Source: Lagopus muta | Lineage: Eukaryota > Chordata > Aves > Galliformes > Phasianidae | Reading direction: 5' to 3' | NCBI RefSeq assembly: GCF_023343835.1 | Contig: NC_064435.1 | Location: forward strand, 76,022,134-76,086,133 | DNA: 64,000 nucleotides | Shown: positions 26,794 through 38,531 of the stretch, piece after piece | Layout: every line of letters begins with the position of its first letter | How positions within the stretch are numbered: the first letter of the stretch is position 1 | The notes under the pieces: model-generated | The model's database searches: none | The model's input: the letters and a program-made list of their open reading frames with translations, nothing else | What the model was told of the DNA's origin: nothing | Made by a program: the position numbers and the translations under genes

Positions 26794-27225
26794 TAGAATC
26801 ATAGAATGATTTGATGGGGGACCTTCAAGAAAACCCAGTTTCAATCCCCTTGCCATTGGCAGGGTTGCCACCCATCAGATCAGGCTGCACAGAGCTTCAT
26901 CCTACCTGGCCTTGAGTGCCTTAGGGAATGAAGCATCCACAACCTCTCTGGGCAGCCTTTTCCAGTGTCTCACCACCCTCTGAGAAAAAATTTCCTCTTC
27001 TAATCTAAATCTCCCCTCTTTTGGTTTAAAACCACAACCTCCTGTCCTATCACTATCAGATTATGAAAAAGTCAGGCTCCTTTTTGATTGTAATCTCCCT
27101 TTCTCCCTTCATGTACTGGAAGACCACAGTGAGGTCTCTGTAACTTTCTCTTTCCCAAGCTGAGCAAGCCCAGGTCCCTCAGCCCTTCCTCATAGAAGAG
27201 GTGCTCTAGCTTTCTAGTCATCTTA
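26794..27225 (-). mobile_element. CR1 LINE 3' end fragment
   Basis: Starts with the inverted tail AGAATCATAGAATGATTTGA and continues with typical CR1 3' sequence (for example CTCTGGGCAGCCTTTTCCAG near 26946). About 430 bp, 5' truncated, no intact coding. Confidence 0.9.
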
Positions 27226-28304
27226 CTTACTAATAAATTTAATAGCTAAAATGGCCATTGTGTAGATCTGGTGTTATATGTAGTAAAATTGAATTTTAGC
27301 CTCTAGTTAATCTGGAGTTATTTTTAACATTGGAATAATAGTGGAATATTAGGGAATATAATGACTTGTAGGTTACTTAAAATGCAGTTTGGAGGAAGGA
27401 TTCCGTGATAATGGAGAAGCACTATGTCAACCCCATCACTTCCTTTACCAATTATTCATGTTCACTGTTGAAGGCTTATGTTCCATTTACAAATATAAAT
27501 GAATACCTTGTGCTGCTTTTTAATATTGAATTGCACTTATATATTAGCAGAATTTCTTATTTGTTTAAAAATGTATTATGACTTTCTCCTTGAGTGTGAG
27601 TACTTCAGACTCTTTTCTAGCCTCTTTTCCTCTGTGGCTTTCCAGATTATTGCACAGATAAGACACTGTTCAGGAACTTGTTATTTTCATGGTTTGTCTT
27701 TGCTTTCTGCATGCTTCTACTAAATTACTAAATGACACTAATAGAACATAGTGATAGAAGTAATTCTATATCCTATAAATTTATAGAATTTATAGAAGTA
27801 AGAAATCAAACCTCCATACTCTTGTAAGAGTTGGATATCTTCATTACAAAGTATTTTTTTCTAACATTATAATTCATTTTTTAAATCTACTATAGTAACA
27901 TTCCCTTCTAATAAGATAATGAAATATAAAAGCATAGCACATGATTCCTGAAAGCTTCCACTGCTTCAGTTCATCTCAGATACCCTATGAAAATATACTG
28001 AGATGCATTACATTTGGTTTGACTCTCTGATCTAAATCAAAATATAAGAATGATACTGAAGAACACGACATCACTGAAACAAAATTGCCTGTATTATGAT
28101 CATCACAACTTTTGCTTATGTCTCTACAGAGCAGAGGAGTAAGATCATTATCCTGTTCCACGTGGCTTGTGAATTCCAGCCTGTGAACAATTGCTCATAT
28201 CAAATGCATGACTGATGTAGTTTTGAAGCATCATGACAAGTCTTTAATTAACGAATCTGCAGGAATTTTGAAAAATCTGTATTGCCAATTCACTTTCCCC
28301 CTAT

Positions 28305-28328
28305 TTTGTTGTTGTTGTTGTTGTTGTT
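28305..28328. repeat. (TTG)n microsatellite
   Basis: Seven TTG units on the plus strand. Confidence 0.93.
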
Positions 28329-28365
28329 CTACCTTGCATATCAGAGCAAAAAGCCACCATCCTCT

Positions 28366-28407
28366 TTTCTTTTCTTTCTTTCTTTTTTTTTTTTTTTTTT
28401 TTTTTTC
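28366..28407. repeat. (TTTC)n and T run
   Basis: A short TTTC array merging into about 23 T. Confidence 0.9.
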
Positions 28408-28638
28408 CACATTTTAAGATGGTTCTTTTTAGTGGGACATGAATCCCTGTGAATATATGAATATACAGTTCTGTGTAACTAAAAGCACTTAGATAAATAG
28501 TTCCAACTGAAAAAGGTAGATAAATTAAGTGCAGGGCTATCACAATTACAATTGTTCTTTGTAGCATTTTCTCTAAGCTTTTAGCACTTCTGGGAATTTT
28601 CTCAATTCCAGCTGCTCACTAATACCTTAAAAATGATG

Positions 28639-28728
28639 GGTTTTTGTTTGTTTGTTTTTGGGGGGGGAGGAGGGGGAATGGGTTGTTTCTTGTTGGTTTC
28701 TTTTTGTTTGTTTGTTTGTTTGTTTTGA
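28639..28728. repeat. (TTTG)n arrays flanking a G-rich core
   Basis: Two TTTG arrays enclose a 9-G run followed by GGAGGAGGGGG (28661-28678). Confidence 0.9.
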
Positions 28729-30412
28729 AAAAGTAAAAAAAGGCCCTGTAGAACCATGTAACTGCTGTCATAAAAATAGGAACTACACACCCATTTCTTG
28801 ATTATTTGTAAAATCAAAGTGGCAATCCATAGCAGAAGCATAGCTCCTAGCAAGAAATATTCAAGGTATTCCTTACTAGCTGAATTTGTATGATTGCTTG
28901 TGCAGGGAGCCATGAAATTCCAGGAAGGTAACACAAAGAAAAAGGGCATTCAGCATGGTTTTCACAGCTTTCTTGAAGATAGACACAAGAGGATGGGCTG
29001 TGTGAATATTAAATTTTAAAAGCCCTTTATACTTTAGGAAGCCTTTAAAACTATAAAAAATTTAAAAGGGTTTATAAAAACTATATATATGCAGTCTTCA
29101 AAAGAGCTTGAAATATGTTTGGAAAGATCAAAGAAGAATATCTTACATTATCATATGATGGAGGAAGGAGAAGGGAAGGAGGAGAGAGAATGTGTGTGGT
29201 GTTTGGTGTTACAGGTGAAGAACTGAAGTGAGGATAAAGGTATGCTTTTCACAGTCTTAGCTGACACACACTATTTGCCATCTTCACTTTTTTATCCGAG
29301 TCCTACTTAGAAAACTGTAGGAGGTGAGGTGCGAAATATCTGAATAACCCATGATATTCTGTGGAAAAGAAATGTGCCAGTTTTAGTACTTGAATGACTC
29401 TAATTATCATATTGTGGGCGAGAGTGCTGAAAGCTTAACATTTCAGTGAAGTATGGTGGTATTATACAATGTAAGATGTTGATATGTACCTATAACTTGT
29501 ATGTGAAGTAGTGCGACATTAAAAGCAACGACAGAATGCCCTTTGCCTTTAGGCTAATACTATACATGAAATTTAGTCCTGTTCTAAAGTGCCCTTTATA
29601 AATCTTTCATCCAGCATGTTGCAAGAGGCTTGAAAAGTGGCACCTAACAGTTCAAAGAGTTCCTTTGGTTTTGCTACGGCAAGCAAGCTTTCAAATCTGA
29701 GATTGCAATACCCGCATGCACACACAAGCACAACGTTAAGAGGTGTTGTTGTGCTGCTGTCAGGTTAAATTTTGTTTTCAATTTAAATTTACAAAGCTTT
29801 TTCTAAAAAAATATATGTGTAATGATATATAGTATTATTTAAGATATCATCATATATGATAATGTAAATATATGTTTACAAATGCATATACATAATTTTA
29901 TATATACAGATATGTCACTGATGTGAAAGAAAGCAATGACCTTATAGTTTTTCCTGAAATTCTTGTGTTTGCAACTAAAATATTATATTGTCTTTTCAGT
30001 GCTGGAAAAACAAACCGATAAAAAACCAATACAGTAGTCAAAATAAAAAAAATCCTCATTAATTGACCAAGCAGATAGATGTAACTAACTGTCCCCAGAA
30101 GTCACAGGCAGTTTCACACTGTAAGCCATTTCTGTGTACTGTTTTCACTTCCGTTCCGCAATTTTGGTGTTTTCATGTTTTTTCCATAACCAGAGGTGGT
30201 TTGTTCTCAGATAATTAACAGGACTTAAGTTTATATTCTGCAGAGACAAATTCAGTCTTTAACCCCCCAAAATTTGTTCTACATTAAATGAAATTGGTGT
30301 CATTTGATACTTTCTCTTCTGCTAAGTCATTGGCATGCTAAAGCACACTATCATTCTTTCTTCTTTAGCACTTCCCATCTTGCCACAATAGACTTGTGTA
30401 CTTGCATACAGC

Positions 30413-30452
30413 ATTTTGATCAGACCACGGCTATTTTATGATTCTGTGATTA
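30413..30452 (+). mobile_element. CR1 3' tip, tiny fragment
   Basis: The string TATTTTATGATTCTGTGATT (30432-30451) matches the CR1 tail on the plus strand. Almost nothing upstream is recognisable, so this is either a very short insertion or a decayed one. Confidence 0.4.
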
Positions 30453-30599
30453 AAAAGCAACAGTACTATTTCAGCTGTTCCAGCCAACCACACAGGACAT
30501 TGGTGGGGTGCCTCTTCTCCCTCTGCTTTATACAGATGCAACTGCCTGGTGTCTGTGTCATGTTTTTATGACTTTTGGTTATTGGTATTCCACATCATA

Positions 30600-30880
30600 A
30601 CATCATGTAGTGCACTGAGAGTTAAAGTGTTAGTGCTCCAGTTCTGGGCACCTGTCCCAGAAGAGAAGAAGAACTACATTCCCCAGAAGACTGCTCGCTG
30701 TTTGTTATCATTTCTACTCAGGGGGAACATATATAAGGCCTTGGTAGGTCATCTGACCTTCTCTTCTTTGTCAGGCTCTACTCCTTGCTGCTCAACCAGA
30801 CTGCACGTTGCACCTCAGTGTTTTAGTGAGGCCTTTCCAATTTTTGGACACAGTTTCTCATTTTATTTGATTTATTAGCT
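30600..30880 (+). promoter_or_regulatory. TATA-containing LTR-like or promoter-like block
   Basis: The plus strand has CTACATTCCCCAGAAGACTGC (30673-30693), close to the ZNF143-type motif ACTACAATTCCCAGAATGC. ATATATAAGG at 30729-30738 follows, then a pyrimidine-rich CTGACCTTCTCTTCTTTGTC. Bird solo LTRs often look like this, but the ends and target duplications are not resolved. No gene begins downstream. Confidence 0.3.
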
Positions 30881-31720
30881 TCGATTCTAATTATATTGTG
30901 AGCTAGAGGATTGTTTGCATAATGTTTTCTTAATCAACATGAAATTGAAACGAAATATATAAGACACAGAAATCAGTTGTTTTCACTGCTCGGTTTGCAG
31001 TACATATATGTAAAAATAAAATTATATTTAAGAACCATATTTTGAGGTTTTGATATTACCATAGCTAATATCCTCATAGGCAGGCAAATGAGTAACTGTG
31101 CTTGTCAAAGGTTTTCAGGACCTTACATATATAACTGCTTTATCCTGTGATGTCCATGGGGCTTTCTATGAGCTACTGAACTCTTCTAAGAGGGGTGCAT
31201 TATTTTATGATGTTAAGACAATTTATTTATATGTAGTTCTGCTCCTTTATTTTCAACCTTATCTTACATCAAACTCATTATATTTGCCATGGTAGTTCCC
31301 AACATATTTTACGAATGATGTAGTAGTTATTGAATATTTTGAGTTTGTTTAAACTCACAGTAATCCTATTAAGTAGGGAATATGGGTACGTGTATGTAGA
31401 GGTTTATATTTCCATATGTGCTTTGAAGCACATAGAAGCAATGCACATCAAATTTATAAGCTCTATCTTGACTTCTTACTGCAACTAAGAATGCCATTGA
31501 AGCCATCAAGCATGTTATTTTCATAAGGAATGCAGACTCCTACTCAAAGTGAGCAATTTGTGTTACAGACCAAGATAGGGATGCTGAGAGAATATTTTGA
31601 GTTGCTTGTGAAGTTTTGAATCTTCAAGCAATGGCATTTCTATAAGAAAAGATAAGCTCAATGAACAATAAAATAGTGTTTTGCTGCATAAACAAGTCTA
31701 TTCACTTCCCGACACATACT

Positions 31721-31744
31721 TAAAAAAAAAAAAAAAAAAAAAAA
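31721..31744. repeat. A homopolymer run
   Basis: About 24 A. No retrocopy is recognised just upstream. Confidence 0.93.
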
Positions 31745-32140
31745 GATTTCACCAAAAAGAGAAAAAGGGGGAAAAAAGGCATGTTTTCTGTAAACAGATG
31801 AGCAAAACAAAGAAAGGAAAACATTATACACCCTGTCATGGTGTGGCTTCAGCTGCTCAGCTTGACTACGATTAGTTACGAAGGTTGCAAGCTAGTTGTG
31901 CTCTCTTGTGTTTGGGTTTGAGCAAGTGCTCTTCCTTGCTGAATGTCCTAATTACCAGCAGAGGCTGCTTTCAGACCCAGCTTTGCCATTTGTCTGTTTG
32001 TTGTGTCCATGCAGGACTCTGGCCTGAATTTTCATCCAATTAGCTCACCTTGCAAAGTCGAAGATCAGTGCTAAAACAAAAGCTATTGTAATATTTCTAA
32101 TTCTGAAAGCAGTGTTGGCTTCACCAGATCAGAATGGTTA

Positions 32141-32154
32141 GTTGCCATAGCAAC
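32141..32154. promoter_or_regulatory. RFX X-box palindrome GTTGCCATAGCAAC
   Basis: A 14-base site with two perfect half-sites (GTTGCC and its near inverse AGCAAC), spaced as in the canonical RFX-family X-box. It lies in a repeat-poor stretch (31830-32360) with several TAATTA/CAATTAG homeodomain-type cores nearby. Confidence 0.6.
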
Positions 32155-32385
32155 AACATCTTGGCGGGTGAGGAGAATTAAGTATCATTGCAATCATTTT
32201 TGGAAAAGTATTGAATAGCTGCTCAGAGTTTTTCCTCTCAGCATATGGCAAATGGAAAGGTTCGTAACATTGTTGCATAAAGACAACCTGAATGCTTTTT
32301 TTTCTTCCCCTTCTCCCTCCAGGGGACAGCAGATTAGCAGCTTTCCCCCCAGTGCGAACTAGGGTAACAAACTCCTGTTCAGTGA

Positions 32386-32445
32386 AAGGTAGTCTAGTGG
32401 ATAGGTAGGATAAGGAGACTTTGGCTTCAATTCATGAAGCACTTA
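32386..32445 (+). mobile_element. Possible tRNA-derived SINE head
   Basis: The phrase GGTAGTCTAGTGGATAGGTA resembles the A box region of tRNA-derived SINEs. A weak B-box-like GGCTTCAATTC follows about 30 bases later, closer than in a real tRNA. No core or tail is seen. It could be chance or a very old MIR-type copy. Confidence 0.3.
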
Positions 32446-33612
32446 TCAAGCCAAATTTCTGCAAGTAGCATCCTTTATCTGCATATGGAGAGTGCAAGAT
32501 AATGGAGAATGTTTGAAATCTATTAGCACAAAAAATTGATGACAGTTTGCAGAGTTATACAATGCCAGCTAGGGTTAATATCACACCAGTGTATGTTAAT
32601 TGGTTAAATATATATACATAATCTCAGAAAACTTGTAAGGGAAAGTTTTGCCATCGCAAATCTTTTTCTTTGTTTCTAAAGAAAACTTGAACGAATCACA
32701 GATATTCACTACTTGAAGTGTACTGAAGAAAAAACAAGCAAGCAAACAATAAAATATTGTGAAGCTTGTAGTTCTACAGTCCTTCTAAATAAGGTAGGAA
32801 TTAGGGTGAATCCAACATTTTTATTCATACAAAATTTCCGTTTGTGTGCTAAAGTTTCCTTTCCAAAGCATGATAAGATACCTCACATATTTCTTTGGTG
32901 TATGTCTTGCCATAAAAATGCAAGAAAAACACTATAGTTTTGCAGACAGAATCCTCTGATTATAATTTCAAACATTCAAATTTATAATTCTATTTTAATT
33001 ACACAGTTTGACTGTTGGTCTCCACTTGTGTTTGCACCCTTCAGTACTCTTTACTCTGTATCCACCACTGAATATGGAAAAGGAATTAACATATATATTC
33101 TGAAAAAATAAATAATCTCTTGCCTTATCTGGAATTGCCATCCAATACTAGATTTTTTTTATTACTTTTCCTCAACATTTCTAAAAGAAAATGATCAGTT
33201 AGGGCCCACAGTTCATGTCTACTCTTGGGGAAAAAAGTTGAAAAGCAATATCATGTGATTTGAATAATGGCAATCTTTATTTAATAGCCTCTCTGAAGAG
33301 TAAGGAACTTTTTAACAGCTGGATTAGCTGTTCTTCTTCCCAGGTATTCAAAACCTCTGTATTAGACTTTGAGTAAGACTGTATCTGGTGAATGACTGAG
33401 ACACATTCCTGTTAATTGCCATTGCTTTTAGGATCTGATATTTGGGTTATTATCCAAGATCTTGACTGAGACATTGTCAACTTCTTTATTTTGCTTTGAG
33501 TATGTCCTGTTTCCTGTTTGGAACACTTTTCCAGAGGTAGAAAAAAAAATCCATGTTTCTTGAAAAATGGATTTTAAGCATCCTGATGGATGAATGTTAA
33601 ATGCCATGTTGC

Positions 33613-33970
33613 TTATAAATATAATATTTATATTTATATTTATATAATATATTATATATATATATATATACCTTAAATATATATATAAAGCACTATTAGC
33701 TGTCTTTATATATATATATATAAAATATATATATTTTTTTATATATATAATATATATTATATGTATTATATATATTATATATATTATATAATATATTATA
33801 TATATAATATAATTTATATTTATATATATATTTATATATATTTATATAAATATATATATATTTATATATATAAATATATAAAAATATATATAAAAATAAA
33901 AATAAAAATATATAAATATATAAATATATATAAGTATAAATATATATAATATGTAATATATATATATTTA
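33613..33970. repeat. AT-only low-complexity block, ~350 bp
   Basis: Nearly every base is A or T, mostly TA and TATAAA units, with one break (AAAGCACTATTAGCTGTCTT, near 33688). Long apparent readings of Tyr and Ile across it are artefacts. Confidence 0.97.
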
Positions 33971-34159
33971 CGGTAATGGAGAACTTTCCCAGGCTGCAAG
34001 TTGAGATCTCTGCTTCTGATAATTGCCAGTAATGAACCAACTTCATGTCTTTTACTTCCTGCTCTAACCACAAGAATCTAGCCAGTGTGGGAAGGGGAGG
34101 TGGAAAAGAGATGGAAAGCATAGATAGAATGAAAATGTAAGCCGAACTTCAGTAAGCAC

Positions 34160-34188
<29 letters not shown>
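34160..34188. repeat. A homopolymer run
   Basis: About 29 A, followed by further A-rich sequence to 34240. No retrocopy recognised on its 5' side. Confidence 0.93.
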
Positions 34189-34191
<3 letters not shown>

Positions 34192-35332
34192 AAAAAAACA
34201 TAAACATAAACAAAAACAGTCAAACAACCAACCAAAAAAAGTGAAAACCCTAGGTTTGCTGAGATGGAAAGAGAGCTCCAAAGTGAATATAATTCCCTAA
34301 GATATTTTTTTAGAGCATCTGTTTGAAACAAAGGAATTACTGATTCATTTCTGTGCTCTCAAAACTTTTTTTTTTCCCCCCCAAATCTTGTTTCAGATAA
34401 TTCATGAAAAATAACCTTATATTAAGAAAGGGATTTTATGATCATAGGCTTTAACACCTTTGTAATCTGAAAGCCTTCTAAATTAGGTGGTAATGCTTAA
34501 TATCTAAATTATTTTTCTTTTCAAGGATCATGACTTTGTACCCCTAAATGGATAAAACAATATGTAGTAACTACCTTCACAGAAATGTCATGCTGTAATG
34601 CATCTTTTTTCCGGTATACTCCACTGCTTATGCAAAGCTTTTTGGCAAGATCATTTCTACACCTGAAGTAGACTGCAATTAGTATGCTATAGATAGAAAA
34701 GAGTGTAATATGTACAATATATCTTTTGTCTAATGTACCCTACAGAATTGGTTCCTACTCTGGAAGAATTCTTGAATAAAAGTGTCTGATGGATGTGTCA
34801 GCTCTCTCTCATACAATTATTAGAGCTATAGAAAGAAAATTGATAACTCTATGTTCAGTGCTTTATCTGCAGAGTCTACAGTAAATAATTTATGTGACAA
34901 ACATTAAGTAATGACGGTAGAGCAAAATGTAAAGCAACTCTTCATTTATGACTAGAGTCATGCTGTGCATGGAATGAGGGGCTAGGGAAGGTCTTCTGGG
35001 GAAGGAGTAAGTAAACAGCAATTAAAGACTGTATTATAATGCGTATACACTAGGGGATAAAAAAAGAGTTTTGCAGGCATACTTATTTTGAACATCTTCT
35101 ATCTCTTTGGGAGCTTGACTTTCTTCCAGACTAATTAACAATTGTTGTAATCTGCTGACTTTCCAGTGTGATTAGTATTTCTGCTGTATATCGAGGGTAT
35201 AAATAAAGAAAATCTTGTACTTATTTCTGTTAATATTACAATTTTACAAGTTTTAAGCAAAGGCAAACAAATACTGACTACTTGTGTTTTTGTTTTTCCT
35301 ATGATACCACCATGAAATAGATATAATAGTGC

Positions 35333-35690
35333 AGTGGGATCCAACCTACAAAAAACTGAGTCCAACTGCCCGACCACTTCAGAGTTCATCAAAAGTTACA
35401 GCATATTACCAAGGGCAATTTCCGAATGCCTCTTGAACACTGATAGGCATGGTTCATTGACCACCTCTCTAGGAAACTTGTTCCCATATTTGACCACTTC
35501 AAATGATGTTTTTTTCCTAATGTCCAACCTGATCTTCCCCGATGTACTTTTGTGCAGTTCCCATTCTGCTATTAGTGATGAGGAGCAGGACCCTGAAGGT
35601 CCCTCATCTTCCCTTCCTCAGGGAGCTGCAGGATGATGAGGTCATGTCTCAACCTTCTTCAGACTGGATAACCCCAAGACCTCAGCCAAA
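35333..35690 (-). mobile_element. Old, diverged CR1 fragment
   Basis: The order of phrases follows CR1 3' sequence: TCTTGAACACTGATAGGCATG, a CTCTCTAGGAAACTTGTTCC segment, CTAATGTCCAACCTGATCTT and a CTCCCTTCCTCAGGG-like stretch. The tail motif is lost and divergence is higher than in the other CR1 copies, so it is probably an older subfamily. Confidence 0.75.
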
Positions 35691-38506
35691 GGACAAACCA
35701 TCTGCCTAATACCAGATTTGCTACCTTCCTCCTTAACATCCTTTTTATATCAAGAAGCTTGGATCTGCCCAAGACTTGAACTGTGCTCTTGATGTCTCTT
35801 TCCTTCTTATAGCACACTGTAGTAGTAAGTTAGTGTCTTGACTTAGGTTATGATAAAATATCTGGAAATCATATTGTGAACCATGAATTGGACAGGCATG
35901 TGGGTAAAATGTTCTGTGGGCCCTTTGAATCAGGCATACATTGATTGGATTACAGGCTGGGTGTGGTTAATGACTCTAATGCCCCCACCCATAATCTGTT
36001 CTCTTTTATTCATCAAAAGATGGAAATTGAAATGCAAATTTGGGGAAAAAAGTACATGATGTAATTGATGAACAAACAAACCAAAGCTTGATAAGTGCTC
36101 AGAGAAGTTAGGTGTTGCAAAGCATTTGGTTAATTATATAATTATATGAGGTTTGGTGAGTTGCTTGTATATATTATCTTGAGTTAAAAAATTACATGCA
36201 AAGTTGAAGCTTCCACACAACTAATAGTCAATATTAAGAGCACAGAATACTTAAACTGTGCAAAAACTGAGTTTGGAAAAAGGATGTATAGAAGGAGATG
36301 AAATTCAACTCTGAAGATCTTCACAAGTATAGAGCTTATTTAGATACATGTTTTCTTTTTCTATTCCTGAGTTTACTATATCTGGCAAATAGGAAAAATA
36401 TTTTAGTTCAATAGCTAAAATATACCAGAGAGGCTCAAATAACACAGAAATTGTTAAAAAATAATAATAATAATAAAAAGTCCCTCCATCCAAATAGAAG
36501 ATCCAAACCTTAAGACAGACGAAATGAATCAGAGAATCAGTAACTGTATGTGATGATACCAAAAGCAAAATTCACAAAAATACATAGATTGCTGATTATA
36601 TGCTGATATTGTTTATGAAACAAAATTGCAGATATTACTGCATGCATAGGATTTACTGGTTTACAGATTTCTGTGTCACTGTATGTTACAGAATATCATA
36701 TATATTATTGAATAATCTGAAATAGTTTTATTTTTCACAGAATAGATTTGCCTTCATTTTATTAAAGTAATGGTGGAATAAAATGCTTCCAATTAAATGG
36801 TAGCTATCTCTATTGTATTGTACTCTTAAGTCAAAATGGTTGCAAGTAAAAGTTTTCTGTTTGTTTGTTTGTTTTTTAAATTTTCAGAGTGCAGTGTATA
36901 AAGTTGCTACAGATGCCTGTAACATCTTGTTTTAGAACAGCTTCAGTATTATGTTAGAAAGTCTTCTGCTAAAAGCCAAAGAAATATCTGTGTTTTCTAG
37001 TTTTATAGTATATGTGTAATGGAAAAAGGAACTCAGCTCTCTCCAAAACATTTTGATGACTGCTGTTTAACAAAATAATTAATTTGGTTAAATGTCAGCA
37101 ACAAATTTCTGTCAGATTAATGGTTTTAAACAAAGTCTGGGAGAATTTAATGTTCCCAGGGGCAATCAAAACAATGTGTTGATCATGACTAAGTTGCTTT
37201 CCAGGTAATTATAGGTTTCTAAAAACCTTCCGATTTAACACTGTTTGAAATCTGAACCTTCTGTCTGTTCAATTTTTTGGTGAAATGTATCTTTTTCATA
37301 AATATTAAAATTCTATCAAAAGTACATGGAAAATTTTTTCGTTCTATGATTAAAGCAGAGCAGTTAAATTCATGTAGAACACCTACAAATAAGGTATAAA
37401 TTCAATATCTTCATCAAATTTCCCAGCTGTCTGCAATACTGATCATAGTTTAATAAAAAGTATCAGTAAAAACGCTGCCACTTAACAGAGTAGACCAGAA
37501 AATTAAATCACGTTTAACAGTGTATACTTATGATAGCCCTTTTTAATGTGTTATTTAGCAGAGAAGGCAAAAAGAATGCAAGTCTTTTATCCATGGTTTC
37601 AGAAATGTAGCAGATTTTCTTTCATCTTTTTACTGTTCTTTTTCTTCTTCTAGCCAATAATATAAATGATAATGAAACAAAGCTTTGTACTGTGGTTGAT
37701 CTCAGCAAATACAAACTGTGCCTTTCAACTGCATAAAGTGAGTTTTCACAATATCAGAATATTCCCACAATGCTTCACCAGTAATCCCACATTTTCTTTA
37801 TGCTACTTCCTTAGTGAGTGCACAAAAGAACTCACTTGATTATGAAACTGAAAGCATTTTTGACATGTCAATTCTAAGTTTTCCTGCCTTTTATAAAGTA
37901 AATATTAAACTGTACATGAATATTGTGCAGCTTCACTAATAATGTATTTATTTTGCTTTCTTTTTGTTCTGTGTTATGCTTCAAAAATGAGTAATACTTA
38001 TTTAATATATATGGCTTTTCTGACCTTTAGTTTTTGATTCTGCCATGAAAAGACTACCTTTGGAGAGCAGTGTGGGATGTTTTACCAGAATCTCCCACAG
38101 GTATATCCTATGAACTACAAAATCTAGTTTACAAGTCTTTGAAAATGAAAAAGGAATGAAACATCCTGTCTTCCTGCAACTGGTTTCTTCCCCTACCTTT
38201 CCTTCATAGATACTTCTTCCAAACATATAAAGAGCTTGCATCTTTTTACTTCCCCACCTTGCTTCTCCTTATCTCTTTTTCTCTTTCTTCCTATTTATTT
38301 ATTTTTAGCTTAACAATGTCTTTGCTCCCCCACCGATGCCTTTCCCAGAACGCGTACACTCGATTCTGGACAAGACAGGGGAGGTCAAGGAGAAAACAAT
38401 GTAACATGGAAGTCAGATCTCTTACCCTTGCTTCAAGGTGCTCTAGCTGTCAGCTTTGTGTGTTCTAGTGCCATGAATCTCTCTAATGCTAAGCTCTAGT
38501 GTTTGG

Positions 38507-38531
38507 GTTTTTTTTGTGTGTGTGTGTGTTT
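38507..38531. repeat. (TG)n short microsatellite
   Basis: T run, then seven TG units. Confidence 0.85.

Larger units (their letters stand above)
27226..30412. other. Intergenic, simple repeats only
   Basis: AT-rich with the TTG, TTTC and TTTG arrays of 28.3-28.7 kb. No coding region seen. Confidence 0.6.

Noticed and set aside
31721..31744. A run as the tail of a processed pseudogene
   Set aside because: No gene-like sequence, poly(A) signal or target duplication could be recognised on its 5' side.
33696..34121. Long minus-strand open reading rich in Tyr and Ile
   Set aside because: It is the translation of the A/T-only repeat block and has no protein-like composition.
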